DNA from: CAVVPY01 sp963750295
Lineage (GTDB): Bacteria; Actinomycetota; Actinomycetes; Mycobacteriales; Jatrophihabitantaceae
Assembly (NCBI GenBank): GCA_963750295.1
Contig: CAVVPY010000005.1
Span: 124,001 to 188,000, forward strand
DNA length: 64,000 nt
Reading direction: 5' to 3'
Shown: piece by piece, positions 39,940 to 48,733 of the stretch
Position numbering within the stretch: position 1 is the first letter of the stretch
Layout: every line of letters starts with the position of its first letter
The notes under the pieces: model-generated
Told to the model about the DNA's origin: nothing
The model's input: the letters and a program-made list of their open reading frames with translations, nothing else
Database searches by the model: none
Translations under genes and position numbers: made by a program

Positions 39940-41766
39940 CTACGGGTGGGTGTTCGTCAGGCAGCCGTTGCAGCTGGCGATCGCCCCGTCCGGGTTGGTG
40001 AGCACGACCGAGTACCGCGCCGAGCGGACGTTCTTGCCCGGCTTCACCGACAGCACCACCCGGTGCGTGGTCTCGTTGACCGACTTCACCGTCCCGGCAA
40101 TGACATTGAGCCGCGAGCGGGCGTCGATGCGCAACTGCACGCCTGCCTTCACCCCGGGCGCGATCAGCGTGATCTCGCGGGCGACCGACGAAGTGGTGTT
40201 CCGCGGCGACATCGAGGAGATGTAGAAGTCATCGCAGGTGATCCCGTCGATGCACGACGGTTTGCCGGGCAAGGGATTCGTGGACAGGACCAGCGGATCG
40301 AGCGGTGTCTGGTTGAAGTTGAACGAGTTCGACAGGTCACCGGTCCAGCTGCGCATCTCACCGACCACGCCGCGACTGTCGGGCCGGCCGTCGGTGAGCG
40401 GGTCCAGGCGCTGCGAGCCGAGGAACACGTCCTCGATGAACCGGTTGATCGAGTCCAGGCCGAGCTCGCGGTGGTTGACGACGCCGGGCTTGGCGAAGGG
40501 GCTGATGATCAGCATCGGGACGCGGATGCCGGCCTGCTCCTGACGGTTGAGCGAATCCCAGTTCGGCGGGGGCACGTGGTCGTAGAAGCCGCCCCAGTCG
40601 TCCCAGGTCACGAAGATCGCGGTGCTGTTCCAGTCAGGCCCGGACATCGCCGCGTTGATCAGGCTGGTCACCCAGCGCTGGCCCTCGTGGATGCTCTTGC
40701 CGGCCAGACCCTGGTTCGGGTGCTCGCTCGTGAACGCGGTCGGCACGATCCACGACACGGCCGGCAGGGTGCCGTCGGCCGCCGAGGCGAAGTAGCGCTT
40801 CGAGTCCTTGATGTTGGCACGCTGGTTGGTCTCGTCGACATCGGGGAAGTAGGTCAGCGGATTCCAGATGTTGGACGTGGCCGCACCCTGGGTCTCGCCC
40901 GAGGAGCAGGCATCGGGTTGGGCCGGGGTCAGGTCGGTGCAGTCCGAGACCGCGCCCGGCTCGATGTAGTAGGCCCAGCTCTTGTCGACCTGGTGCAGCA
41001 GGTAGGTCATCGACGTCCAGGCGAAGATCGGGCAGGTGTAGGCCGTCCGGATCCCGTTCTCGCAGTTGGTCATCAGCGTCGGCCCGGAGGGGTGGTCGAT
41101 GTTGTACGTACACTTGGTCGGGCTGTTGACCCACACCCCGTTGGGCCGGCGGCAGTCACCGGACCATTCGCTGACCATGTAGAGGTGCGAGGGCAGGCTG
41201 TAGGACGGCGTGAACTCGAAGGCGTTGTCGGCCAGGCCGTAGTGCTGCGCGTACTGCCAGTAGTTCGGGATCTCGCGCGCGTCGTGGTAACCCATCGCGT
41301 CCACCGTCTGGTTGCACGCGGCCTTGTTGTCCTCGGCGCAGGTGTAGTGCTGGTACGAGCGCCGGGCCTCGGCCTGGAAACCGTCCATCGCACCGTCGTT
41401 GATGTCGCGGATGGTCGAGGACGAACTGTGGTCGCCACCGGAGTTGGTGTCCGAGTAGTTGTGGTACGGGCACGCCGGGGTGTCCGGCTTGACCGGGTCG
41501 TACTCGCAGGTCGAGCTGAGGAAGTGGCCCGCGCCGTCGCTCGGGATGCCGTTCGCGCCCGGGTACGTGCCGAAGTAGTTATCGAAGGAGCGGTTCTCCT
41601 GCATGATCCAGATGATGTGCTTGATCTTGCCGGCACTCGGGTCAGTGGTGGCCGCGGCGGCTGCGGTCGACGACGCGAACGCGTTGGTCACGGCCGGCAC
41701 GGCGCAGGCCGCGAGCATGGCAGCGGCGAGGACGACCAGCACGCGGATCCTGGTGAACATTCGCAA
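39940..41766 (-). CDS. Secreted phosphoesterase (phospholipase C/acid phosphatase family)
   Basis: A 608-residue exported enzyme of the PF04185 phosphoesterase group. The metal and nucleophile region is IIWIMQENRSFDNYFGTYPG, and a second site is VTWDDWGGFYDHVPPP. The N-terminus has a hydrophobic signal ending LAAC (residues 18-21), so it may be a lipoprotein instead of freely secreted; no twin-arginine motif is seen. The C-terminal 120 residues form a beta domain (ITLIAPGVKAGVQLRIDARS) with a Cys pair. Two ATGs (41766, 41760) are possible. It may release phosphate or attack phospholipids. Confidence 0.88.
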   Translation of the reverse strand: MRMFTRIRVLVVLAAAMLAACAVPAVTNAFASSTAAAAATTDPSAGKIKHIIWIMQENRSFDNYFGTYPGANGIPSDGAGHFLSSTCEYDPVKPDTPACPYHNYSDTNSGGDHSSSSTIRDINDGAMDGFQAEARRSYQHYTCAEDNKAACNQTVDAMGYHDAREIPNYWQYAQHYGLADNAFEFTPSYSLPSHLYMVSEWSGDCRRPNGVWVNSPTKCTYNIDHPSGPTLMTNCENGIRTAYTCPIFAWTSMTYLLHQVDKSWAYYIEPGAVSDCTDLTPAQPDACSSGETQGAATSNIWNPLTYFPDVDETNQRANIKDSKRYFASAADGTLPAVSWIVPTAFTSEHPNQGLAGKSIHEGQRWVTSLINAAMSGPDWNSTAIFVTWDDWGGFYDHVPPPNWDSLNRQEQAGIRVPMLIISPFAKPGVVNHRELGLDSINRFIEDVFLGSQRLDPLTDGRPDSRGVVGEMRSWTGDLSNSFNFNQTPLDPLVLSTNPLPGKPSCIDGITCDDFYISSMSPRNTTSSVAREITLIAPGVKAGVQLRIDARSRLNVIAGTVKSVNETTHRVVLSVKPGKNVRSARYSVVLTNPDGAIASCNGCLTNTHP

Positions 41767-41867
41767 AGGTCCCTCTCGCTGCGGCAGCCTTCGGTTGTTC
41801 AGGCCGCGGTCAGCCTAACCCGAGCTCACATTGCACCGGAGATCTTCATAGGTACACGCCGTGGGCG

Positions 41868-43100
41868 TCAGCCGAGTTCGGCCAGACCGGTGACGAGGCG
41901 GTGCACCTCGGTGTCCGTGGAGTGCGGCATGAGCCCGATGAACACGGCGCCGCCGATCTCGTCCACACCGAAGGCCGTCATCAGAGAGGTCAACTCGCTC
42001 GGGCCGCTCCAGACCGAGACGCCGGCCTTCGCCAGCGCGTCGCCGACCTGGGCCGGGCGGCGCCCGGCCACGCTGAACGCGCCGACGGGCACTCGCTCGC
42101 CGGCTCCGCCCAGAAAGGTCACGTGGGGCATCCGGCGCAACTCTGCGGCCAGCCCACGCCATAGCGCGCCGGTGTGGGTGCGGGCCGCGCCGATCGAGGC
42201 GAGCAACCGTTCCCGCCTGCTGCCGGTCGCCCGCTCGTCCAGTCCGGCCAGATGGTCAACGGCGGCGCTTGCGCCGTCGAGGAGTTCCACCGGCAGGGGT
42301 GCGAGTTCGAAGTGGTGCAGGGCCGGGGTACGTGCCCGGCCGTCCAACTCCAGCAACAGATCGGGACGGGCGGCCAGCGCCGTCACCGTCGGACCGCCGA
42401 ACGTCGCGGCGCTGATCGCCAGCACGTCGGCGCCCAGCGCCGTCAGGTCGATCGGGCGGTGCGGCACGGCGGCACCGACATCGACGAGCACCAGCGCACC
42501 GTGCGCGTGGGCCAGGTTCGCGATCGCGGCGACGTCCGGCACTGCGCCGGTCGCGGGGTTCGCCAGCGGGACGGTCACCAGCTTGGTGCGCGGCCCGATC
42601 AACTCCTCGTACTGCCAGGTGGGCAGCTCACCGGTCTCGAGATCGACCTCGGCCCACCGCACCCCGGCTCCGGACGCGCGGGCGGCCCGCAGCCACGGGC
42701 GCGCGAGCGAGTCGGCGTCCGCGCGGCTGATCACGATCTCGTCGCCGAGGGCGAAGTCCGAGGCGACGACGTCGACCAGTTGGCTCTGGACGGCGCCGAG
42801 GGTGGTGCCGAACACGACCGATTCGGGGCTGCCGCCGACCAGGTCGGCGAAGGCGCGGCGTGCCTGCTGGACCGAGACGGCGGCGCGGCGGGACCGGACC
42901 GATCCGGCGCCGGGCTGGGTCGGTGACGAGCGCAGGGTGCCGATGATCGCGCGGATCACCGACTCGGGCAGGACCGGGCTGTGCGGACCGTCGAGGTACG
43001 CGGTGCCCATGCCGAGGGTCGGGTAGAGCCCGCGGACGCGAGCAACGTCCAGGCCGGGTACGGCCACGGCGCTACGAGAATCACCGGTCGTGTGTCCCAC
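41868..43100 (-). CDS. Class V aminotransferase-fold protein lacking the PLP lysine
   Basis: A 410-residue fold-type I protein similar to SufS/NifS-like aminotransferases. AYLDGPHSPVLPESV, VVFGTTLGAVQSQLVD, VPLANPATGAVPDV and LVLVDVGAAVPHRPIDLTAL align with the cofactor-binding scaffold. The strand that should carry the Schiff-base Lys reads AISAATFGGPTV, with Thr233 at the Lys place, and the ring-stacking His is also replaced (SRADADS). So it cannot work as a normal transaminase or desulfurase. It is divergent from bpa, like Rv3778c. A regulatory or binding role is possible. Confidence 0.8.
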   Translation of the reverse strand: MGHTTGDSRSAVAVPGLDVARVRGLYPTLGMGTAYLDGPHSPVLPESVIRAIIGTLRSSPTQPGAGSVRSRRAAVSVQQARRAFADLVGGSPESVVFGTTLGAVQSQLVDVVASDFALGDEIVISRADADSLARPWLRAARASGAGVRWAEVDLETGELPTWQYEELIGPRTKLVTVPLANPATGAVPDVAAIANLAHAHGALVLVDVGAAVPHRPIDLTALGADVLAISAATFGGPTVTALAARPDLLLELDGRARTPALHHFELAPLPVELLDGASAAVDHLAGLDERATGSRRERLLASIGAARTHTGALWRGLAAELRRMPHVTFLGGAGERVPVGAFSVAGRRPAQVGDALAKAGVSVWSGPSELTSLMTAFGVDEIGGAVFIGLMPHSTDTEVHRLVTGLAELG

Positions 43101-43127
43101 GTTTCCCCGTTACGTCAGACTGAGGGG

Positions 43128-43706
43128 GTGAGCGACGACGGCGACGACACCCCGAACAGCGAGATTGTCCCCTCCGGCCCAGAGGTGGAGGAAGGCGACG
43201 ATACGGACGAGATTACGGCCATGGTCGAACAGCCCGCCAAGGTGATGCGGATCGGGACGATGATCAAGCAACTGCTGGAGGAGGTCCGGGCTGCCCCGTT
43301 GGACGAGGCGGGCCGTCAGCGGCTGCGCGAGATCCATGAGACGTCGATCCACGAGCTGGAGTCCGGGCTGGCCCCGGAGCTGCGCGAGGAGCTGGACCGG
43401 CTCACGCTGCCGTTCGGTGCGGGCGTGCCGTCCGAGGCCGAGCTGCGCATCGCCCAGGCGCAGCTCGTCGGCTGGCTCGAAGGCCTGTTCCACGGCATCC
43501 AGACCGCGCTGTTCGCCCAGCAGATGGCGGCCCAGCAGCAGCTGGAGCAGATGCGCCGGCGTGCCCTTCCGGGTGGCGGCGGCGACCCGCGCCACATGGT
43601 CGTCGGCCCCGGCGGGCAGATGATCATCGCGCCGGGCTCGCAGTTCGGCGCACCGGGTGAGGACGACGAACGACCGGGTGGCCCCGGCACCGGGCAGTAC
43701 CTCTAG
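43128..43706 (+). CDS. bpa: Bacterial proteasome activator Bpa (PafE)
   Basis: A 192-residue ring-forming factor that opens the 20S proteasome without ATP. An acidic N-terminus is followed by the four-helix domain (VMRIGTMIKQLLEEVRAAPL, SEAELRIAQAQLVGWLEGLF, HGIQTALFAQQMAAQQQL). The C-terminus ends exactly in GQYL, the docking motif for the proteasome gate. A disordered linker (residues 150-188, Gly/Pro rich) precedes it. GTG 43128 is the start. Presence implies that the organism has a proteasome elsewhere. Confidence 0.94.
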   Translation: MSDDGDDTPNSEIVPSGPEVEEGDDTDEITAMVEQPAKVMRIGTMIKQLLEEVRAAPLDEAGRQRLREIHETSIHELESGLAPELREELDRLTLPFGAGVPSEAELRIAQAQLVGWLEGLFHGIQTALFAQQMAAQQQLEQMRRRALPGGGGDPRHMVVGPGGQMIIAPGSQFGAPGEDDERPGGPGTGQYL

Positions 43707-43730
43707 CGATACCGGCTTCGGGACGCGCCG

Positions 43731-45170
43731 ATGGCGAACTTCGTCCGGGACGTGGTCGCGGCGACCCCGTCGTCCCGTCCGGCACTGGTGACCCTCGACG
43801 CCGCCGGCGTCCGCCGCGAGTGGACCTTCGGTGACCTGCTCGCGGCCAGCGCTGCGCTGGCCGGAGCCTTCGCCGCGCAGGGCGTGCGCCGCGGCTCGGT
43901 GGTGCTGACGCTCGTCGGCAACGGCATCGACTACGCGGCGAGCATGCTGGCCTGCCTTCGCCTCGGGGCGCCGATGCTGCCGTGCAGCGAGCAGTTGCGG
44001 CCCAAGGATCTCGCGTTTCGGGTGGCCCGCGCGCGTCCGGTGCTAGTGGTGTGCCACGAGCGCAACCGGCCCGCGCTCGACGAGGCGGCGCCGGACTGCG
44101 CCGTGCTGACCGTCCCCGACCTCGCGCTGTTCGGCACGCACGAGCCGCCGCCCTACGCCGAGCTGGACGCGCTCGACCCGGCGTTCGTGCTGTTCACCTC
44201 GGGGACGAGCGGTGCGCCGAAGCTGGTCACGCACGCCCAGCGCTACGTGTGGGGCCAGGACGTGCAGGCGCGGCACTGGCTCGGCGCCGAGCCGGGTGAG
44301 CTGGCTTGGTCGACCGCGGCTCCGGGCTGGTCGAAGTCGGCGCGCAACGCCTTTCTCGCGCCCTGGCGGTGCGGTGCGGTCGCGCTGCTGCAGGACCGGC
44401 GCTTCGATCCGGACGAGCGGCTGGACGTGGTGCGCCGTGAGGGCGTCGCCGTGCTGTGCATGGCCCCGACCGAGTACCGGCTGATCGCCGGGCACGGGCC
44501 GATCGCCGCGGTCGGATCGCTGCGCCGGCTGGTCACCGCGGGCGAGGCGCTGGGGGTGGCGGCCTTCGAGGCCTGGCGCGAGCAGACCGGCCTGGGCATC
44601 GCGGACGGGTACGGCCAGACCGAGACCGGGCACCTGAGCGGGGTGCGTCCCGGCGAGACGGCGCCGCCGGGCTCGATGGGCCGGCCGTTGCCCGGAGTGC
44701 GGGCGTCCATCATCGACGGCGAACTGTGCGTGGACCCGGCATCGGTCCCGACGTTCTTCCTCGGCTACGACGGCGCACGGGCCGCGACCGGCTCGTGGCA
44801 CACCGGCGATCGGGTCCGGCAGGACGAGGACGGCTGGCTGTTCTTCGAGTCGCGCGCCGACGACGTGATCCTGAGTTCTGGCTACCGCATCGGCCCGGTC
44901 GAGGTCGAGTCCACGCTGCTCGGGCATCCGGCGGTGCGGGAGGCGGCGGTGGTCGGGCTGCCGGACGCCGACCGGGGTGAGCTCGTGGCCGCGTTCGTGG
45001 TGCTGCGGGCAGGGGTGGCGGGGTCGGACGAGCTCGCCCGCGAGCTGCAGGACTACGTCAAGGCCGAGACCGCGCCGTACAAGTATCCGCGGGTGGTGCG
45101 CTTCGTCGACGAGCTGCCCATGACCCACAGCGGCAAGATCCACCGCGCCGCGCTGCGCTCGCGCGCCTGA
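43731..45170 (+). CDS. Acyl-CoA synthetase (AMP-binding family)
   Basis: A 479-residue adenylate-forming enzyme. Motifs in order: LFTSGTSGAPKLVTHAQRY (P-loop, A3), ADGYGQTETGHLSG (A5), WHTGDRVRQDEDGWLFFESR (A7), and the final Lys in THSGKIHRAALR (A10). The SWHTGDR and SGYRIGPVEVES elements fit medium-chain or aryl-acid CoA ligases. It begins 24 bp after bpa. The N-terminal domain is shorter than in long-chain enzymes. Substrate unknown. Confidence 0.9.
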   Translation: MANFVRDVVAATPSSRPALVTLDAAGVRREWTFGDLLAASAALAGAFAAQGVRRGSVVLTLVGNGIDYAASMLACLRLGAPMLPCSEQLRPKDLAFRVARARPVLVVCHERNRPALDEAAPDCAVLTVPDLALFGTHEPPPYAELDALDPAFVLFTSGTSGAPKLVTHAQRYVWGQDVQARHWLGAEPGELAWSTAAPGWSKSARNAFLAPWRCGAVALLQDRRFDPDERLDVVRREGVAVLCMAPTEYRLIAGHGPIAAVGSLRRLVTAGEALGVAAFEAWREQTGLGIADGYGQTETGHLSGVRPGETAPPGSMGRPLPGVRASIIDGELCVDPASVPTFFLGYDGARAATGSWHTGDRVRQDEDGWLFFESRADDVILSSGYRIGPVEVESTLLGHPAVREAAVVGLPDADRGELVAAFVVLRAGVAGSDELARELQDYVKAETAPYKYPRVVRFVDELPMTHSGKIHRAALRSRA

Positions 45171-45196
45171 TTCACCCTGCGCTCAGCACCGGCTGT

Positions 45197-45245
45197 GACC
45201 CTGCGGTGGTCGTGATCGGGCGGCTCCAGCGACCACGGCGGGGTC
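45197..45245 (+). terminator. Hairpin between convergent genes; member of a repeat family
   Basis: GACCCTGCGGTGGTC (45197-45211) pairs with GACCACGGCGGGGTC (45231-45245) at 13 of 15 positions. The sequence is closely related to the hairpin at 56010-56058. It sits in the 90-bp gap between the acyl-CoA synthetase and HAD genes, so it can end both transcripts. Confidence 0.65.
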
Positions 45246-45260
45246 AAAGCTGGGGTGGGG

Positions 45261-46112
45261 TCAGCTGAGCAGGGCCTCGATCATGGCCGCGACGGCGTCG
45301 TCCTCGTTGCTGCCGACGGTCTCGTCCGCCGCCGCCCGCGCCGCGGGATGGGCGTTCGCGACCGCGTACGAGTACCCGGCCCACTCGAGCATCGGGACGT
45401 CGTTGGGCATGTCGCCGATCGCCAGCACCTCGCTGCGATCGATGCCGTGCCGGATGGCAAGTTCGGCCAGCCCGCTCGCCTTGGTCACTCCGGGCGCGGC
45501 GATCTCGAGCAGTCCGAAGCGCGAGGAGTGGGTGACCGAGGCGCGGCCGCCGATGACCTCCTCGGCGTGGCTGAGGAACCGGTCGACCTCCGCGTCACGG
45601 TCCTTCGCCAAGAGCTTCAGTGCCGGACGATCGACGATCTCGGCCAGCGACGCGACAGCCGACGCGGCCACCGGCGCGCCCCGGCGGTCGGTGGCGGGGT
45701 TGATCTCCCAATCGTGGACGTAGCCGGGTTCGGCGGCGAACCCGTCGCCGTACTCGAGCGCGAACTGCACGGCCGGGAAGGCCTCGCGCAGGTCGCGGGT
45801 GAGTACGCGCACCGTGGCCACCTCGATCGGGTGCGCCGCCACGACCGTCTCGGTGTGCAGGTCGTAGAGCACCGCTCCGTTCGCGCCCACCGCGACGCCG
45901 AGGTGCCCGGTCTCGTCGACGATCGCGTCCAGCCAGCGCGGCGGCCGCCCGGTGACGAACGCGACGAGCAGCCCGGCGTCCTCGGCGGCACGCAGGGCGG
46001 CCCGGGTCCGGTCCGAGATGCTGCCGTCGTGCCGTAGCAGGGTGCCGTCGAGGTCGGTCGCGAACAGGCGGACCCGCTGGCCGCACGTCCGTGAGCCGCC
46101 GGCGGCGGTCAT
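45261..46112 (-). CDS. HAD superfamily phosphatase (Cof-type)
   Basis: A 283-residue HAD hydrolase of the IIB cap type. Motif I is FATDLDGTLLRHDG, motif II VAFVTGRPP, motif III includes VTKASGLAEL, and motif IV IGDMPNDVPMLEWAG. Cof-type enzymes dephosphorylate sugar phosphates or flavin precursors. The start overlaps the end of serS by 4 nt. The same pair order occurs in other actinomycetes. Confidence 0.9.
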   Translation of the reverse strand: MTAAGGSRTCGQRVRLFATDLDGTLLRHDGSISDRTRAALRAAEDAGLLVAFVTGRPPRWLDAIVDETGHLGVAVGANGAVLYDLHTETVVAAHPIEVATVRVLTRDLREAFPAVQFALEYGDGFAAEPGYVHDWEINPATDRRGAPVAASAVASLAEIVDRPALKLLAKDRDAEVDRFLSHAEEVIGGRASVTHSSRFGLLEIAAPGVTKASGLAELAIRHGIDRSEVLAIGDMPNDVPMLEWAGYSYAVANAHPAARAAADETVGSNEDDAVAAMIEALLS

Positions 46113-47359
46113 GGCGTCAGCAGCTCACGCCCGCCGAGCCAGGGACGCAGCACGGCCGGCACGTACACCGACCCGTCCGGCTGCTGGTGGTGGTCGAGCA
46201 GGCAGGCAATGGTGCGGGCGACCGCGCACAGCGTGCCGTTGAGCGTGGCGACGGGTTCGGTGCCGGATTCGGTGCGGGTGCGGATGTTGAGCCGGCGCGC
46301 CTGGAAGGTCGTGCAGTTCGAGGTGGACGTCAGCTCGCGGTACGCGCCCTGCGACGGGAACCACGCCTCGATGTCGAACTTGCGCGCCGCGGACGTCCCG
46401 AGATCACCGGCCGCCACGTCGATCACCCGGTAGGCGAGTTCGAGCGCATCCATGAACTCGCGCTCCCAGGCGAGCAGACGCCGGTGCTCGTCGGCCGCGT
46501 CGTCGGCACGGACGTAGGAGAACATTTCGACCTTGTCGAACCAGTGCACCCGGATGATGCCGCGGGTGTCCTTGCCGTACGAGCCGGCCTCGCGCCGGAA
46601 GCAGGAGGAGAATCCCGCGTAACGAAGGGGAAGTTCGGCGAGGATCTCGTCGCTGTGATACCCGGCGAGGGCCACCTCGGACGTCCCGACCAGGTACAGG
46701 TCGTCATCGGCCAACCGGTAGACCTCGGCAGCGTGGGCGCCGAGGAAGCCCGTCCCCTCCATGATCTCGGGCTTGACGAGAGCCGGCGCGATGACCGGCG
46801 TGAAGCCGGCCTCGGCCGCCTTCGCCATCGCCAGATTCACCAGCGCCAACTCCAGCTGCGCGCCGACGCCGGTGAGGAAGTAGAACCGCGAGCCGGACAC
46901 CTTGGCGCCGCGTTCGGTGTCGATCGCCTTGAGTGCCGCGCCGATCTCGGTGTGCTCGCGCGGCTCGGCGATGTCCGGGACGGTCCCGACCGTCTCGAGG
47001 GTGACGAAGTCCTGCTCGCCGCCCGGCGGGACACCGTCCTCGACCAGGTTGGCGAGCGCCAGGTGGGCCTCGCGCAGCGCGGCCGACGCCACACCCTGCT
47101 CGACCTCGGCCGCCTTGACCTGCGCGGCGAGGGCCTTCGCTCGCTCGAGGACGGCCGGCCGGTCCTGTGGCGAGGCCTGGGGGATGCTCTTGCTGACCGC
47201 GTTCTGCTCGGCGCGCAGGGTGTCGGCGGTGGTGACCGCGGCGCGGCGGGCATCGTCGGCCACCAGCAGGACGTCGACGAGCGAATCGTCTGCGCCCCTA
47301 AGTCGCTGGGACGCGCGGACGCGCTCCGGATCCGCACGTACGACCTTGAGGTCGATCAC
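46109..47359 (-). CDS. serS: Seryl-tRNA synthetase
   Basis: A 416-residue class II synthetase that charges tRNA-Ser and tRNA-Sec. GTG 47359 gives the family start MIDLKVVRADPERVR; an upstream ATG five codons earlier is less likely. A long coiled coil (residues 30-105) binds the tRNA variable arm. Class II motifs: TPVIAPALVKPEIMEGTGF (motif 1), SSCFRREAGSYGKDTRGIIR (motif 2, ATP), and TLNGTLCAVARTIACLLDHH (motif 3). It ends 4 nt inside the HAD gene. Confidence 0.97.
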   Translation of the reverse strand: MIDLKVVRADPERVRASQRLRGADDSLVDVLLVADDARRAAVTTADTLRAEQNAVSKSIPQASPQDRPAVLERAKALAAQVKAAEVEQGVASAALREAHLALANLVEDGVPPGGEQDFVTLETVGTVPDIAEPREHTEIGAALKAIDTERGAKVSGSRFYFLTGVGAQLELALVNLAMAKAAEAGFTPVIAPALVKPEIMEGTGFLGAHAAEVYRLADDDLYLVGTSEVALAGYHSDEILAELPLRYAGFSSCFRREAGSYGKDTRGIIRVHWFDKVEMFSYVRADDAADEHRRLLAWEREFMDALELAYRVIDVAAGDLGTSAARKFDIEAWFPSQGAYRELTSTSNCTTFQARRLNIRTRTESGTEPVATLNGTLCAVARTIACLLDHHQQPDGSVYVPAVLRPWLGGRELLTP

Positions 47360-47437
47360 CGCTCGCTCACGCACTCAGGCTACTGAGCCGCGGATGCCGG
47401 GAGCCGCCGGATCAGCTCAGCCCGCGATCGACCTGCA

Positions 47438-48733
47438 CTAGTCCTTCGCGGCGGTCGCCTCGGGATCGTGGAACAGGTGGCACGACACCTCGACCGATGA
47501 ACCCTCCACCTGCTGCAGCCGAGGTTCCACCCGCGCGACGAAGTCGACGTGCACCCGGTGGTTGTCGGTGCGCAGATCCGCCAGACCGGTCCACAGTGGC
47601 TCGTCCGGGTTCTGATCCCGCTCGGCGCGCAGCAACGCCGCGGCGTCGTCGGCCGTGCCCTTGCCGGGCGTGAGCGTCGCGGTGGTCGGGTGCGAGGTTT
47701 CGACCGCGCCGACGAGTTCCTGCTCGGCTGCGTACTGGTCGGCGGGAACGGTCGTCCAGCGTTGCTCGAGAATCATCTGGATGTCGCGTGCCTCCCACCC
47801 GCACGGCGCGAACGCCGACGCGCAGCGGGGGTGGAACGCGCAGCCCATCGGCGGCGCCGACGCGTCCGGGATCTCGCCGCGGGGCAGATCGCGGGCCATC
47901 CCGCGGGACGGATCCGGGTCGGGCACCGCGCGCAGCAACGCCTTCGTGTAGGGGTGCCGCGGGTTCTCGAAGATCTCGGCCGTCGGCCCGATCTCGACGA
48001 TCTTGCCGAGATACATGATGGCGATCCGGTCGCAGAAGAATCGTGCCGAGGCGAGGTCGTGGGTGATGTAGACGTAGGTCAGCGAGAGTTCGTGCTTCAG
48101 CGTTTCGAGCAGTCCCAGGATCTTCGCGCGCACGGACATGTCCAGCATCGAGATCGGCTCGTCTGCGACAAGCAGTTCGGGCCCGAGCGCGATCGCTCGC
48201 GCGATCACGGCGCGTTGCTTCTGCCCGCCCGACAGCTCGCTCGGGTACTTCGGGGCGAACCTGGACGCCGGCGTGAGGCCGACCCAGCCCAACGCTTCGG
48301 CGACTGCGTCGTCGCGCCCGTCGGCGTGCATGCCGTGGATGCGCAGCGCGTCGGAGATCGCCCTGCCGACCGTCATGGACGGGTTGAGCGAGGCGTGTGG
48401 GTCCTGGAAGACCATCTGCAGCTTGCGCCGCATCGGCCGCAGTTGCCGCTCGCTGAGCCCGGTCATCTCCTCACCCCGGAAGGTGATCGAGCCGCTGGTC
48501 GGCCGGACGAGTCCGAGCAGCGCGCGTCCGAGCGTCGACTTGCCCGAGCCGGATTCACCGACCAACCCGAGCACCTCGCCGGGCGCGAGATCCACATTGA
48601 CGCCGTCGATCGCCTTGACCGTTCCGGCCGAGCCGCCCAGCAGTCGCGAGACGGCGTTGTTGCGCAGGGCGTAGTGGACATGCAGGTCGCGGATCGAAAT
48701 CAACGGCGTCCCGGTCTCAGGCTTCGTCGGCAA
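47438..48733 (-). CDS. dppF: Di/oligopeptide ABC importer, ATPase DppF
   Basis: A 431-residue ATPase, second of two in the operon. Walker A is GESGSGKSTLG, the signature LSGGQKQR, Walker B LLVADEPISMLD. The C-terminal oligopeptide-transporter Cys motif CAFHPRCASAFAPC is present. After it the protein has an extra 80 residues or so before the final VEVSCHLF, longer than E. coli DppF. I place the start at TTG 48733 since GGAGG lies six bases before it and ISIRDLHVHYALR follows closely; it overlaps dppD by 17 nt. Confidence 0.92.
   Translation of the reverse strand: MPTKPETGTPLISIRDLHVHYALRNNAVSRLLGGSAGTVKAIDGVNVDLAPGEVLGLVGESGSGKSTLGRALLGLVRPTSGSITFRGEEMTGLSERQLRPMRRKLQMVFQDPHASLNPSMTVGRAISDALRIHGMHADGRDDAVAEALGWVGLTPASRFAPKYPSELSGGQKQRAVIARAIALGPELLVADEPISMLDMSVRAKILGLLETLKHELSLTYVYITHDLASARFFCDRIAIMYLGKIVEIGPTAEIFENPRHPYTKALLRAVPDPDPSRGMARDLPRGEIPDASAPPMGCAFHPRCASAFAPCGWEARDIQMILEQRWTTVPADQYAAEQELVGAVETSHPTTATLTPGKGTADDAAALLRAERDQNPDEPLWTGLADLRTDNHRVHVDFVARVEPRLQQVEGSSVEVSCHLFHDPEATAAKD

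Noticed and set aside
39946..43026. Plus-strand open frame of 1026 codons
   Set aside because: It lies antisense to the phosphoesterase and aminotransferase-like genes, both with clear motifs, and its own translation is low-complexity Arg/Val/Gly.
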